A stretch of 45,845 bases of DNA from Gammaproteobacteria bacterium (GCA_022826505.1 JAJDUQ010000254.1:1-45845); one strand, 5' to 3'; numbered from the stretch's first letter, positions 16,059-27,596 are shown. Translations and numbers: made by a program. Notes: generated from the sequence alone by a model not told the origin.

Positions 16059-17282
16059 TCAGACGACCCCGTCGCTCGCGAGCGCGCGCAACTCCTCCTC
16101 GTCCAGGCCGAGGGTGTCGATGTAAATCTCCCGGTTGTGTGCGCCGAGCTCCGGTCCGGGCCAGAGGGTTGCGCCGGGTGTGCCGTCGAGCTTCGGGACC
16201 AGGGCCGGGATCTTCAGGGGCTCGCCCGACACTTCCACCGTCTCGAACAGTCCGCGGGCGTTGTACTGGGGGTCGTCCGCCATGTCCGCGACACTGTAGA
16301 TGGGGCCGGCGGGGACGCCGGCGTCGTCCAGAATTTCGAGCACGCGGTCGGAGTCGAGGGTCCGGGTCCACTCGGCAATCGCGTCGTCCACCTCGGGCTG
16401 GTGGGCGACCCTGCCCGCGTTGTCGGCAAGTCGCGGGTCGTCCGCGAGGTCGTCACGTCCCGCGGCGCGCATCAGCCGCTTGAAGATGGAGTCCGCGTTG
16501 CCGCCGATGATCACGTAGCGTCCGTCCGCGCACGGATAGGTATTGGTGGGGACGATGCCGGTCAGGGTGGAGCCGGACGGCTCGCGCACGATGCCCGCGC
16601 CGTCGTACTCCGGCACCATCGACTCGAGGACGTTGTATACCGATTCGTAGATTGCCACGTCGACGATCTGGCCCCGGCCGCCGATGGCGTTCCCGTCGAT
16701 GCGGCTCCGGTGCACCAGCGCGAGCAGTACCCCGATCACCGCGTGCAGTGCCGCGAGGGTGTCGCCGAGGCTCAGGTTGGGGCGTACCGGAGGCCCCCCG
16801 GGGAAGCCGTTGATGTAGCGCAATCCGCCGAAGCCTTCGCACACGGATGCGAATCCGGGCTTCGTCGCATGGGGGCCGGTCTGACCGTATCCCGACACGC
16901 GCGTATAGACGAGATTCGGCGCCGCGGCGCGAAGCTCGTCGGGGCCGAGCCCCCACTTCTCCATCGTTCCGGGCCGGAAGTTCTCGACCAGCACGTCGGA
17001 GCGCAGGGCAAGGGAGCGAGCGATCTCCCGTCCCCTGGGCTCGCGCAGGTTGAGCGTGATGCACTTCTTGTTGCGTCCCATCGCTCGCCACCAGAGCGAT
17101 GTGCCGTCCTTGAGCACGCGCCAGTTGCGCAACGGGTCGCCGGTGCGCGGCGGTTCGATCTTGACCACCTCGGCACCGAAGTACGCGAGCATGCACCCGG
17201 CGAACGGTCCGGCGATGAGCTGACCCATCTCCAGGACGCGGATTCCGGCCAGGGGTTTCGCAGGTTCGGAGGTCGGGTGCAT
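16059..17282 (-). CDS. CaiB/BaiF family (class III) CoA-transferase
   Basis: A 407-aa class III CoA-transferase. These enzymes move CoA between organic acids through an aspartyl intermediate. Seen: GIRVLEMGQLIAGPFAGCMLAYFGAEVVKIE at the N-terminus (residues 13-43), GRNKKCITLNLREPRG, VLVENFRPGTMEKWGLG, SGYGQTGPHATKPGF, and the catalytic Asp174 in NLSLGDTLAALHA. Length and domain order are complete. The start is ATG 17280-17282. It lies 33 bp downstream of the PyrK-like gene on the same strand, which suggests one operon. The acid substrate cannot be deduced; formyl-CoA, carnitine and succinyl-citramalate type transfers all occur in the family. Confidence 0.88.
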   Translation of the reverse strand: MHPTSEPAKPLAGIRVLEMGQLIAGPFAGCMLAYFGAEVVKIEPPRTGDPLRNWRVLKDGTSLWWRAMGRNKKCITLNLREPRGREIARSLALRSDVLVENFRPGTMEKWGLGPDELRAAAPNLVYTRVSGYGQTGPHATKPGFASVCEGFGGLRYINGFPGGPPVRPNLSLGDTLAALHAVIGVLLALVHRSRIDGNAIGGRGQIVDVAIYESVYNVLESMVPEYDGAGIVREPSGSTLTGIVPTNTYPCADGRYVIIGGNADSIFKRLMRAAGRDDLADDPRLADNAGRVAHQPEVDDAIAEWTRTLDSDRVLEILDDAGVPAGPIYSVADMADDPQYNARGLFETVEVSGEPLKIPALVPKLDGTPGATLWPGPELGAHNREIYIDTLGLDEEELRALASDGVV

Positions 17283-17315
17283 ATCGGGTCTCGGTGGGTC
17301 CGGCCGATTCCGGGG

Positions 17316-18185
17316 TCAGGCGCCGAAGACGATGGTGTGGCCGTCGAACACCGGTCCGTCGACGCACACCCGCTTCATGGCGCGGCCGTCGCCGGTGCGC
17401 ACCCGCACCGCGCATCCCGCGCACCCCCCGACCGCGCAGGCCATGTACTCCTCGAGGGACACACGGCAAGGGAGGGCGTACTCGCGGGCCAGGTCGACGC
17501 AGGCTTCGAGCATGGGTACCGGTCCACACGCGTAGACCGCAACCTCGCCGCGCGCAACGTCGTCGAGCGCATCGAGCCAGATGCGCGCGAGGTCGGTGAC
17601 GTAGCCGCGGTGACAGCCGGCGAACCCGGCGCCGCTCGAAAGCCGGGCCGCGACGCCCCATTGCTCCATGAGCGGCATGGTCGCACCCGTTTCGGCACCG
17701 AGCCCCGGAACCACGATGTCGGAAGTCGGCGTCTCGAACGGGAAGGGGACCTCCGAGCCCATCACCACGAACATCGACATCGAAGGATCGCGCCGCAGCC
17801 GGTCGGCGAGGAAAACCATGGGCGGGATGCCGATGCCGCCGCCGAGCAGCAACGCCCGGGGGCGTCCCGGGACCACCTCGAAGGGACGGCCGATGGGACC
17901 GATGACGCTCAGCCGGGCACCGGGGCGCTTCTCGGCGAGCAGCCTCGTGCCGTGGCCGACCTCCTTGTACAGGATGTCGCCCCATCCTTCGTCGGCGTCG
18001 GTCCGCATCAGCGACATCGGGCGGCGCATCGCGAGCAGCGGATCGCAGCTCACGTGCACGAACGAGCCCGGTTCGGCGCGCGCCGCGATCCTCGGCGCGC
18101 GGATGCGCAACATCCACTGGCCGGCGGGATGCGTCTCGTGGGCGAGGATTTCGCAGTTTTCGACGAGGATGGTGCCGCGATGCAC
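17316..18185 (-). CDS. PyrK-like electron-transfer iron-sulfur flavoprotein
   Basis: A protein of about 289 aa like the electron-transfer subunit of class 1B dihydroorotate dehydrogenase. Seen: the FAD-binding pattern RRPMSLM preceded by PGSFVHVSCDP, the NAD-domain glycines LLLGGGIGIPPMVFLA, YACGPVPMLEA, and [2Fe-2S] ligands Cys250, Cys255, Cys258 and Cys274 in ACAVGGCAGCAV...VCVDGPVF. GTG 18183-18185 is taken as start because the family N-terminus (HRGTIxVE) follows it directly; an in-frame ATG at 18287 would add an unlikely Arg-rich leader. No dihydroorotate dehydrogenase catalytic subunit is in the window. It is followed within 33 bp by the CoA-transferase. It may pass NADH electrons to an unidentified partner. 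Confidence 0.8.
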   Translation of the reverse strand: MHRGTILVENCEILAHETHPAGQWMLRIRAPRIAARAEPGSFVHVSCDPLLAMRRPMSLMRTDADEGWGDILYKEVGHGTRLLAEKRPGARLSVIGPIGRPFEVVPGRPRALLLGGGIGIPPMVFLADRLRRDPSMSMFVVMGSEVPFPFETPTSDIVVPGLGAETGATMPLMEQWGVAARLSSGAGFAGCHRGYVTDLARIWLDALDDVARGEVAVYACGPVPMLEACVDLAREYALPCRVSLEEYMACAVGGCAGCAVRVRTGDGRAMKRVCVDGPVFDGHTIVFGA

Positions 18186-18452
18186 TTGAGCTCGAATCCA
18201 GCCGTTCGCCGGGGGTGGGATGCCCGCGCGTGCGGGTCGCGAGTGTACTACACCGATCCTGCCGAATCCGCGCCGATGTGCACGCAATTGCCAGGAACTC
18301 TACCGCACGGGGCCGGTGCGCAAACGTGACGAATCCGACCCGAGCCGTCGCGTATCGCGGAAGAGAAAGATGAGGGCATCGGTCGAAGGTGACCGAGTTC
18401 GAGAGGATAGCCTATCCTCCTGCCGCGAGCGCACGGACACCGGGCACCATCC

Positions 18453-19118
18453 ATGATCAGAATCTGGGGACGACCGACGTCCATTTGCACGCAGCGCGTG
18501 CTGTGGGCCTGCGTGGAGGCCGGCGTCGAGTTCGAATTGACGCTCACGAGCGGGACGATGGGGCCGGACGGTCACGTCTCGACCGGCGCCGTGCCGTACG
18601 GGGGCGTCAACGCGCCGCGGTACCGGGCGAGGAATCCCAACGGCACGGTGCCCACAATCGAGGATGGACGGTGCGTGCTCTGGGAGTCGAACGCAATCGT
18701 CACCTATCTCGGGCTCAGGTACGGGCACGGCAGGCTCGTCGACGGGAATCCCGAGACCTTCGGGCGCGCCGCCCAGTGGATGTCGTGGACCAACGAGCGC
18801 CTGGAGCCGCACCTGCATGTACTGGTGATGGAGCTCAGACGGCTGCGTGAAGACCTGCGCACTCCCGGTGCGGTCGAGGCGGCGATACGTGGCATCACTC
18901 CGTCGCTCGAAATTCTGGACGCCCATCTCGCGGACAGCGCCTACCTCGCCGGCAACGGTTTCTCGATGGGCGACATCCCGGCCGGGGCGGCGGCGCGCCG
19001 GTGGCAGGTGTTCGCGCAGCGTGGTCCGGCGACTCCGCATCTCGACGCGTGGCTCGCACGACTCGGCGAGCGGGAAGGATTCCGGCGCCACGTCGCGTCG
19101 CCGGAGCTGCACGTGTGA
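18453..19118 (+). CDS. Glutathione S-transferase family protein
   Basis: A 221-aa protein with the two-domain GST layout. There is a thioredoxin-fold N-domain (IRIWGRPTSICTQRVLWACVEAGVEFE...NPNGTVPTIEDG...LWESNAIVTYL) with the cis-Pro in TVPTI and the glutathione-contacting Glu-Ser in WESNAI. From about residue 95 follows an all-helical C-domain with FSMGDIPAG, the N-capping box. Such enzymes conjugate or reduce substrates with glutathione in the cytoplasm. ATG 18453 is 23 bases after TATCCTCC-type sequence and has no strong Shine-Dalgarno. Its stop overlaps the start of a 45-codon CoA-transferase fragment (TGATG). Substrate unknown. Confidence 0.85.
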   Translation: MIRIWGRPTSICTQRVLWACVEAGVEFELTLTSGTMGPDGHVSTGAVPYGGVNAPRYRARNPNGTVPTIEDGRCVLWESNAIVTYLGLRYGHGRLVDGNPETFGRAAQWMSWTNERLEPHLHVLVMELRRLREDLRTPGAVEAAIRGITPSLEILDAHLADSAYLAGNGFSMGDIPAGAAARRWQVFAQRGPATPHLDAWLARLGEREGFRRHVASPELHV

Positions 19119-19255
19119 TGGCCGTAGCGGCGCACACCGCACTCGAGCGGCTCTGTTCACTTGCGGAGTGTGACCGTGGAGTACTCGATCGCATCGAGCT
19201 GGAGGGAGACGAGCCGGTACTCCCTTCGGTGTTTCCGAACCTGTACGGGGGCTGA
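19118..19255 (+). pseudogene. Truncated N-terminal fragment of a CaiB/BaiF CoA-transferase
   Basis: ATG 19118 overlaps the GST stop in TGATG and opens a 45-codon frame. Its end (LDRIELEGDEPVLPSVF) matches the start of a second subgroup of class III CoA-transferases, in which a PSxFxVGTAAQ segment normally follows. Here the match stops after PSVF and the frame ends six codons later. The rest of the gene is absent. From 19256 to 19427 no gene is seen. The overlap with the GST gene suggests a once-coupled operon, now broken. Confidence 0.55.
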
Positions 19256-19427
19256 CGGGAGGCGCAACCGCCCCGGCAGTCGAGTCCGTGCGCGAGGCCG
19301 GGTCGGAGGGCTCGTCGCGTCGCCCGCGAGGCTCGGTGACGCCGGGCGCCGGGTCTCATCGGCCAATGGCATCGACGATGACGGTCTGGTACAACGGCGC
19401 CACCGCGCGAGACGGGGAATCAGAGGT

Positions 19428-20417
19428 TTGAGCCAGCGCAACGTCTCCCTTTTTCACGTCCTCGATCCGCGGCAGTTCGATCGCACCCTGCTCGACGACC
19501 TCTGCGCGCTGACCACCCGCTTGCGCCAGCACGCGAAGTCCAGGCTCGGTGCCCGTTCGCTGCAGACGCTGCTGCCGCACAAGCGGGCGATGCTGTACTT
19601 CACCCAGCCGTCCACGCGGACGTTTCTGTCGTTCGACAACGCCTGTCATTTGCTGGGGATACGCACGAGCGAGATTCGGGATCCGTCAATCTCGTCGGAG
19701 GTCAAGGGCGAGACGTTCGAGGACAGCATCCGGACCTTCAGCTCGTATGTCGACGTGATCATCATGCGTACCCACAAGGCGGGGATGGCGGCGCAGTCGG
19801 CGGCGTTGATGGATCGCATCGAGCGGCCGGTGCCGATCATCAACGCCGGCAGCGGCAGGGATCAGCACCCCACCCAGGCCCTGCTCGACATCTACACGCT
19901 CGAACGCAGCTTTCAGTGCCGAGGTGGCATCGACGGAAAGGTGATCGGCCTCATGGGCGATCTCCGCCGGGGCCGCACCGCGCGATCCCTGGCCTACCTG
20001 ATGAAGAACTACCGCGACGTCCGGCTGGTGTTCATCGCGCCGAACGCGTTTGCGATGGAGCGCGACATCAAGGAGCACCTGCGCGGGAACGGTATCCCGT
20101 TCGAGGAAACCGACAGTCTCGCCTCGGTCATCGGCGAGCTGGATGCCATCTACGTCACCCGTCTCCAGACCGAGCACGATGTCGGAGACGAGTCGGCGAG
20201 CTTCGATCACGCGCGATTCCGAATTGGGCCCGCACAGCTTCCGGCTCTCAAGCCCGACGCGGTCGTCATGCACCCGCTGCCGCGAGGTCCCGAACTCGAT
20301 CCCGCCGTCGACCGGGACCCGCGGGCGATGTACTGGCGCCAGGAGCGCAACGGCATGTGGATGCGGGTGGCGCTCCTGGTGAAGATATTCGAGGTGGAGG
20401 GCGAGTTGCCGGACTGA
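19428..20417 (+). CDS. pyrB: Aspartate carbamoyltransferase, catalytic chain
   Basis: This enzyme joins carbamoyl phosphate and aspartate in the first committed step of pyrimidine synthesis. The 329-aa product has the carbamoyl-phosphate loop FTQPSTRTFLSF, the mobile-loop lysine in SSEVKGETFEDS, INAGSGRDQHPTQALLDIYT, GDLRRGRTARSL, VTRLQTE, and VMHPLPRGPELDPAVD followed by GMWMRVALLV. All points match full-length PyrB. TTG 19428 is taken as start because family similarity begins there; a longer frame from 19161 is Arg-rich and not conserved. It lies just upstream of hfq, where miaA is often found. No regulatory chain (pyrI) or pyrC is adjacent. Whether it is the cell's only ATCase is unknown. 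Confidence 0.88.
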   Translation: MSQRNVSLFHVLDPRQFDRTLLDDLCALTTRLRQHAKSRLGARSLQTLLPHKRAMLYFTQPSTRTFLSFDNACHLLGIRTSEIRDPSISSEVKGETFEDSIRTFSSYVDVIIMRTHKAGMAAQSAALMDRIERPVPIINAGSGRDQHPTQALLDIYTLERSFQCRGGIDGKVIGLMGDLRRGRTARSLAYLMKNYRDVRLVFIAPNAFAMERDIKEHLRGNGIPFEETDSLASVIGELDAIYVTRLQTEHDVGDESASFDHARFRIGPAQLPALKPDAVVMHPLPRGPELDPAVDRDPRAMYWRQERNGMWMRVALLVKIFEVEGELPD

Positions 20418-20784
20418 CGTCGGCGGCTGCGAGCCGTCGCAGTCACGCGGTTCAGGACCGCCGCCCCCGGGCCGTCATCCTTGCATTTTCCGACATGTCC
20501 GGAGCACGGTCGCCGGAAGCGCTTGACTCGACTGCATTTCCGCATTCCACTAGGACCCGCGGTGACGTCGGACCCCTTGTCCCTGCGGATCGTCAATTGG
20601 GGGAAGGGTCGGTCAGGGTCGGGACGCAGCGTCCGGATGGCCGGGGGAGGTTGCTGCAGGCTGGAGATTCATGCTCTCGATTTCGTGCCTGCAGCGGTAC
20701 CACCAGGCGGTCGTCCATGTCGTTCCGGCCGTGCCGGGAAGGAGCCCGGTAGAACAACAGGCGCCAGAGTGTCGGAGAATGACA
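20418..20784. promoter_or_regulatory. hfq upstream region with possible promoter
   Basis: No gene is seen in these 367 bp. TTGACT at 20523-20528 is a good -35 hexamer. Seventeen bases on, TCCACT (20546-20551) is a poor -10, so the promoter call is weak. GGAGA at 20774-20778 is the hfq Shine-Dalgarno, with an ATG at 20779 six bases before the chosen start. Confidence 0.3.
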
Positions 20785-21036
20785 ATGAGCAAGGGGCAAT
20801 CGTTGCAGGACCCGTTCCTCAACATGCTGAGAAAGGAGCGCGTGCCGGTCTCCATATTTCTCGTCAACGGGATCAAGCTGCAGGGGCAGATCGAGTCATT
20901 CGATCAGTTCGTCGTGCTGCTTCGCAACTCGGTCAGCCAGATGGTCTACAAGCACGCGATCTCGACCGTGGTCCCGTCGCGCAACATGAGGCTTCCTCGT
21001 CCGGACGCCCCCGAGAAAGAGGCCGTCGACCCCTGA
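20785..21036 (+). CDS. hfq: RNA chaperone Hfq
   Basis: An 83-aa Sm-like protein that forms hexameric rings and pairs small RNAs with mRNAs. Sm1 is [40 protein letters not shown] and Sm2 is [13 protein letters not shown], with the lateral and proximal-face residues (Gln8-type LQDPFLN, YKHAIS) intact. The tail after Sm2 is short and acidic ([10 protein letters not shown]), shorter than in enterics. ATG 20785 is favoured over ATG 20779 (two residues longer) because of GGAGA spacing. It is the first gene of the hfq-hflX-hflK-hflC order. Confidence 0.96.
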   Translation: MSKGQSLQDPFLNMLRKERVPVSIFLVNGIKLQGQIESFDQFVVLLRNSVSQMVYKHAISTVVPSRNMRLPRPDAPEKEAVDP

Positions 21037-21266
21037 GCGCCAGTGTCCGCTCGGGGACCGGCGCCGCCGGCGCTCGCAGGGAACGCCCGGTGACGCCTGC
21101 GCCGCGGTTGCCTCCGCGTTCGCACCGGCCGAGCGCAACCCGCGGATGGATCGTTTCGGCGTGCGCACGCAATCGGCCCGGAGAGCGCCGGATGGCAGCG
21201 TCGAGTTCCCGCTGTTTCGATGCGCGTTCCACTTGCCACCGTTGATGCCCTCCTCCGGGATTCCCG

Positions 21267-22598
21267 ATGTTCGATAGACCGGCGACCGGCGAACGGGCGC
21301 TCCTGGTTCACGTGGACGAACGCGGCGAGGGAAGCATGGTCGAGGAGTTTCGAGACCTTGCGATGTCGGCCGGGGCGCGCATCGCGGGCATCGTGCGCTA
21401 TCCGGAACGCAGCCCGGATTCGAAGTTCTTCGTGGGCGCGGGCAAGGCCGACGCCATTCGCGGCGCGGTCGAGGCGTGCGCGGCCGAGGTCGTCCTCTTC
21501 GACCAGCCTCTCAGTCCGGGTCAGGAACGCAATCTGGAACGCCACGTCTCGTGCAGGGTGCTCGATCGGCGCGCGCTCATCCTGGACATCTTCGCGCAGC
21601 GTGCCAGCACTTTCGAAGGCAAGTTGCAGGTGGAACTCGCCCAGCTCGAGCACCTGTCCACGCGGCTCGTGAGGGGATGGACCCACCTGGAACGTCAGAA
21701 GGGAGGCATCGGTCTGCGTGGGCCCGGCGAGACACAGCTCGAGACCGATCGGCGCCTCGTCGACAAGCGAATTCGCGCGGTCCGGGACCGCCTCGAACAC
21801 GTGCGGACACGCCGCAGGCTCAGCCGGCGCGCCCGGTCCCGCTCCGGGACTCCGGTCGTCGCGCTGGTCGGTTACACGAACGCGGGCAAATCGACCCTGT
21901 TCAACAGACTCACCGGGGCCGGAGTCCTCGCCGAGGATCGGCTGTTCGCCACCCTCGACCCGACGCTGCGCCGACTCGAGCTGGGAGGTGGCGACTCGGT
22001 GGTGCTGGCCGACACCGTCGGATTCATCCGCCAGCTTCCCCATGATCTGGTGGCGGCGTTCAGGGCGACACTCGAGGAGACGAGGGAGGCGCAGCTTCTC
22101 GTGCACGTCGTCGACGCGACGGCTCCCGACCGGAACGAGAGAATTCGCGACGTGCATGACGTCCTTCAGGCAATCGGTGCGGCCGAGGTTCCGAGGCTCG
22201 AAGTGTTCAACAAGTGTGACGAGCTCTCGCCGGAGCGGTTCGGAGCATGGTCTGGCGTGTCACGCATGGAGTCGGCGCCTGGTGCGGGACCGGCGCGCGT
22301 GCTGGCGTCGGCACGGACCGGGATCGGAATGGACCGCGTCGTCGAGGCGATCCAAACCCACGTCGGGCGTTCGCGCGTGACTTGTGTGGCTCGAATTCCG
22401 CCTGCCGAGGGGCGGCTGCGGGCGGCGATTCATGCATGCACCAACGTGGTCGAGGAGGTCGGTGCGCCGGACGGTGCAAGCTGGATGACGTTTCGCATCG
22501 ATCCGACCACCCTGGCACGGCTGAATCTGGAGATGCGGCTCGAGGACTTCCTGGCCGCGCCCGATCGCGGAAACAGTCGGGAGGCGGCGCGACCGTGA
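21267..22598 (+). CDS. hflX: Ribosome-associated GTPase HflX
   Basis: A 443-aa GTPase that binds and splits stalled ribosomes. It has an N-terminal nucleotide-binding-like domain (residues 1-100), the helical linker with the family motif KGGIGLRGPGETQLETDRR (145-163), and the G domain with Walker A GYTNAGKS (202-209), DTVGFIRQLPHDLVAAFRATLEE and the NKCD base-specificity motif in VFNKCDEL. A short C-terminal domain follows. The start is ATG 21267. It lies 230 bp after hfq and 105 bp before hflK, in the conserved gammaproteobacterial order. Confidence 0.95.
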   Translation: MFDRPATGERALLVHVDERGEGSMVEEFRDLAMSAGARIAGIVRYPERSPDSKFFVGAGKADAIRGAVEACAAEVVLFDQPLSPGQERNLERHVSCRVLDRRALILDIFAQRASTFEGKLQVELAQLEHLSTRLVRGWTHLERQKGGIGLRGPGETQLETDRRLVDKRIRAVRDRLEHVRTRRRLSRRARSRSGTPVVALVGYTNAGKSTLFNRLTGAGVLAEDRLFATLDPTLRRLELGGGDSVVLADTVGFIRQLPHDLVAAFRATLEETREAQLLVHVVDATAPDRNERIRDVHDVLQAIGAAEVPRLEVFNKCDELSPERFGAWSGVSRMESAPGAGPARVLASARTGIGMDRVVEAIQTHVGRSRVTCVARIPPAEGRLRAAIHACTNVVEEVGAPDGASWMTFRIDPTTLARLNLEMRLEDFLAAPDRGNSREAARP

Positions 22599-22703
22599 AC
22601 TGGCGGGCGATGCAGGCTAAGATTACGGTTTGACCTTCTCTCCGACGCGGCCACCTTGCCGCGGAATCGCGCTTCGCCCTGACGGGCGTACGGGAGTGGC
22701 CGG

Positions 22704-23918
22704 ATGGCTTGGAATCAACCTGATGGGAATGGAGACCGTGATCCGTGGGGAAATCGCGGCCGACAGCAAGGACCCCCGGATCTCGACGAAATCCTCCGCA
22801 AGCTGCAGTCCCAGTGGGGACGTGCCTTCGGACGGCGCCCCGGGGGAGCCGGTCGTTCGGGCCGCGGGGGCGGTGGACGGGGGTTCGGCCGCGGTGGATT
22901 CGTGGGCGCCGGCGTCCTCGCCGTCGTACTCGTCGTGGTCTGGTGGCTGGCGGGCATCTGGATCATCCAGGAACCGGAAAAGGGCGTGGTACTGCGCTTC
23001 GGTGCGTACCACCGCACGATGGATCCGGGCTTCAACTGGGCGCCGTATTTCATCGACTCGGTGATTACGGTGAACGTCGACCGGGTCAGGAACGCGGAAA
23101 TCGGATTCCGACACCAGGGCAGCAGCGTCGCCGTGGTTCCCCGCGAAGCGCTCATGCTCACCGAGGACGAGAACATCGTCGATCTCCAGTTCGCGGTGCA
23201 GTACCGGGTCAAGGACCCCGCCCAGTTCCTCTTCGAGAACAGCGAGCCGGAGATCGCGCTGCGTCAGGCGACGGAGAGCGCGGTGCGCGAGATCGTCGGC
23301 CGGTCGAGGATGGACTTCGTGCTCACCGAGGGCCGCGGCGCGGTGGCGGCGGAGACGCAGGGGCTGATTCAGGACATTCTCGACCGCTACAAGACGGGTC
23401 TGCGCGTGATGAGCGTCAACATGCAGAACGCGCAGCCGCCCACCCAGGTTCAGGATGCGTTCCTCGATGCCATCAAGGCACGCGAGGACCAGGAACGGAT
23501 CATCAACGAAGCGAAGGCGTACCAGGCCGACGTGGTCCCCAAGGCGCGCGGTGAGGCCAACGCGATTCTCGCCGAGGCGGAGGCCTACCGGCAGCGCGTC
23601 GAGGCCATCGCGCTCGGCGACGCGTCGCGGTTCGAGCAGGTGCTGCAGGCGTATCGGGTCGCACCGGAAGTGACCCGCGATCGTCTCTATCTCGAAGCGG
23701 TGGAGTCGGTCCTCGCGAACACCAGCAAGGTGCTCGTCGACATTCCGGAAGGCAACAACCTCATGTATCTGCCGCTCGACCAGATCATCCAGTCGCGGGG
23801 CGACTCGTCCGTTCCCGAGCGCCAGTCGTTCGGAGCGGCGGGGGACTCCACGACACGTGGAGCCTCTTCCGGCGACCAGCGGCGTTCGCGGGAGAGCCCG
23901 CTCGGGAGGACGCGCTGA
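22704..23918 (+). CDS. hflK: FtsH protease modulator HflK
   Basis: A 404-aa inner-membrane SPFH/prohibitin-family protein. With HflC it forms a large periplasmic cage around FtsH and limits its access to substrates. The Gly/Arg-rich cytoplasmic N-terminus (GRGGGGRGFGRGGF) is followed by one membrane span at about 66-88 (GVLAVVLVVVWWLAGIWII). The SPFH domain (EPEKGVVLRFGAY...PGFNWAPYF) and a long helical region rich in Glu/Ala (IINEAKAYQADVVPKARGEA) come next. Start ATG 22704. The stop overlaps hflC ATG by one base (TGATG), so the two are translationally coupled. Confidence 0.95.
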   Translation: MAWNQPDGNGDRDPWGNRGRQQGPPDLDEILRKLQSQWGRAFGRRPGGAGRSGRGGGGRGFGRGGFVGAGVLAVVLVVVWWLAGIWIIQEPEKGVVLRFGAYHRTMDPGFNWAPYFIDSVITVNVDRVRNAEIGFRHQGSSVAVVPREALMLTEDENIVDLQFAVQYRVKDPAQFLFENSEPEIALRQATESAVREIVGRSRMDFVLTEGRGAVAAETQGLIQDILDRYKTGLRVMSVNMQNAQPPTQVQDAFLDAIKAREDQERIINEAKAYQADVVPKARGEANAILAEAEAYRQRVEAIALGDASRFEQVLQAYRVAPEVTRDRLYLEAVESVLANTSKVLVDIPEGNNLMYLPLDQIIQSRGDSSVPERQSFGAAGDSTTRGASSGDQRRSRESPLGRTR

Positions 23919-24784
23919 TGAACCTCAAGGCCTTGCTGATTTTCCTGGTCGGACTCGGAATTCTGGGGGGACTGAGCGTCTTCACCGTCGATCAGCGCCA
24001 GGTGGCCATCCTGCTGCAGTTCGGCAAGGTGGAGCGCACCAGCCTCGAGCCGGGGCTGCATTTCAAGGTGCCGGTGGTGCAGAACATCCTCAAGTTCGAT
24101 TCCCGGATCCAGACCCTGGACAGCGACCCCCAGAACTACCTCACGTTCGAGAAGAAGAACGTCATCGTGGATTCGTTCGTGAAGTGGCGGATCGCGGACG
24201 TGCGGCAGTTCTACACATCCACCGGCGGCAGCATCCTCCAGGCGAACAACCGGCTCGGCGAGGTGATCCTCAAGCGGCTGCGCGACGAGTTCGGCAAGCG
24301 CACCATCCGCCAGGTGGTCTCCGGCGAGCGGACCGAGATCATGAACGAGCTCCGGGTGGCGGCCAAGGACCAGGCCGATGAGCTCGGACTCGAGATCGTC
24401 GACGTGCGCATCAAGCGGGTGGACCTGCCCGAGGACGTGGGCCAGTCGGTCTACAACCGCATGCGGGCGGAGCGCCTCGAGGTGGCCAAGCGGTTCCGGT
24501 CCGAAGGCGAGGAGCAGGCGCGCGAGCTGCGGGCGAACGCGAACAAGGACCGCGAGGTCATCATCGCCGAGGCCGATCGGGAGGCGCAGATCACCCGCGG
24601 GTCCGGAGACGCGCGAGCGACCGAGATCTATGCGTCGGCGTTCGGCCGGGACCGGGAGTTCTACAAGCTCTACCGCAGCCTGAACGCGTACCGCACCGCG
24701 TTCGGGAGCACCGCGGACATCCTCCTGCTCGAACCGAAGAGCGAGTTCTTCGATTACTTCAAGGGCTCGGAAGCGCGGCCGTGA
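23918..24784 (+). CDS. hflC: FtsH protease modulator HflC
   Basis: A 288-aa partner of HflK with one N-terminal membrane span (residues 3-23, KALLIFLVGLGILGGLSVF) and a periplasmic SPFH domain (VDQRQVAILLQFGKVER...PGLHFKVP). The conserved AERLEVAKRFRSEGEEQA-like stalk helix (seen as MRAERLEVAKRFRSEGEEQA) and KDREVIIAEADREAQ follow. It ends with FGSTADILLLEPKSEFFDYF, the typical HflC tail. Equal stoichiometry with HflK is favoured by the TGATG overlap. Confidence 0.95.
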   Translation: MNLKALLIFLVGLGILGGLSVFTVDQRQVAILLQFGKVERTSLEPGLHFKVPVVQNILKFDSRIQTLDSDPQNYLTFEKKNVIVDSFVKWRIADVRQFYTSTGGSILQANNRLGEVILKRLRDEFGKRTIRQVVSGERTEIMNELRVAAKDQADELGLEIVDVRIKRVDLPEDVGQSVYNRMRAERLEVAKRFRSEGEEQARELRANANKDREVIIAEADREAQITRGSGDARATEIYASAFGRDREFYKLYRSLNAYRTAFGSTADILLLEPKSEFFDYFKGSEARP

Positions 24785-24846
24785 ACCGCGTCCCTCCCCG
24801 TGCACCCACGCCGCGCTCGCGGCGCTGACGGTTGCGGGGGCGAGAC

Positions 24847-25032
24847 GTGTGGCACGATCTGCTCGTCGCGCTGGCGCTGGTGCTCGTGCTCGAGGGGATC
24901 GTGCCGTTTCTTAACCCGCAGGCGATGCGGCGCGCGATGCTCGCTCTTGCGAACATGAATGACAGCAAGCTCCGGTTCGCCGGGCTCACGGTGATGGTGG
25001 CCGGCTGCCTGCTGCTCTACGTCGTTCGCTGA
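24847..25032 (+). CDS. DUF2065 (YjeT-like) small membrane protein
   Basis: A 61-aa protein with two hydrophobic helices, DLLVALALVLVLEGIVPFL and LRFAGLTVMVAGCLLLYVV, separated by a basic-acidic link with NPQAMRRAMLALANM. It matches the small inner-membrane family found after hflC and before hisZ/purA in many gammaproteobacteria. GTG 24847 is chosen because GGGGGCGAG lies just upstream and the length then fits the family; TTG 24832 is possible. Function unknown. Confidence 0.85.
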   Translation: MWHDLLVALALVLVLEGIVPFLNPQAMRRAMLALANMNDSKLRFAGLTVMVAGCLLLYVVR

Positions 25033-25077
25033 GTGCGGGCGGATCGTCGCTGATTCGTCGCCGCAGCGTTTCGCGTC

Positions 25078-27596
<2,519 letters not shown>

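Noticed and set aside
19161..19427. N-terminal extension of the aspartate carbamoyltransferase
   Set aside because: The upstream in-frame residues are Arg-rich and unlike any PyrB, and they overlap the CoA-transferase fragment.
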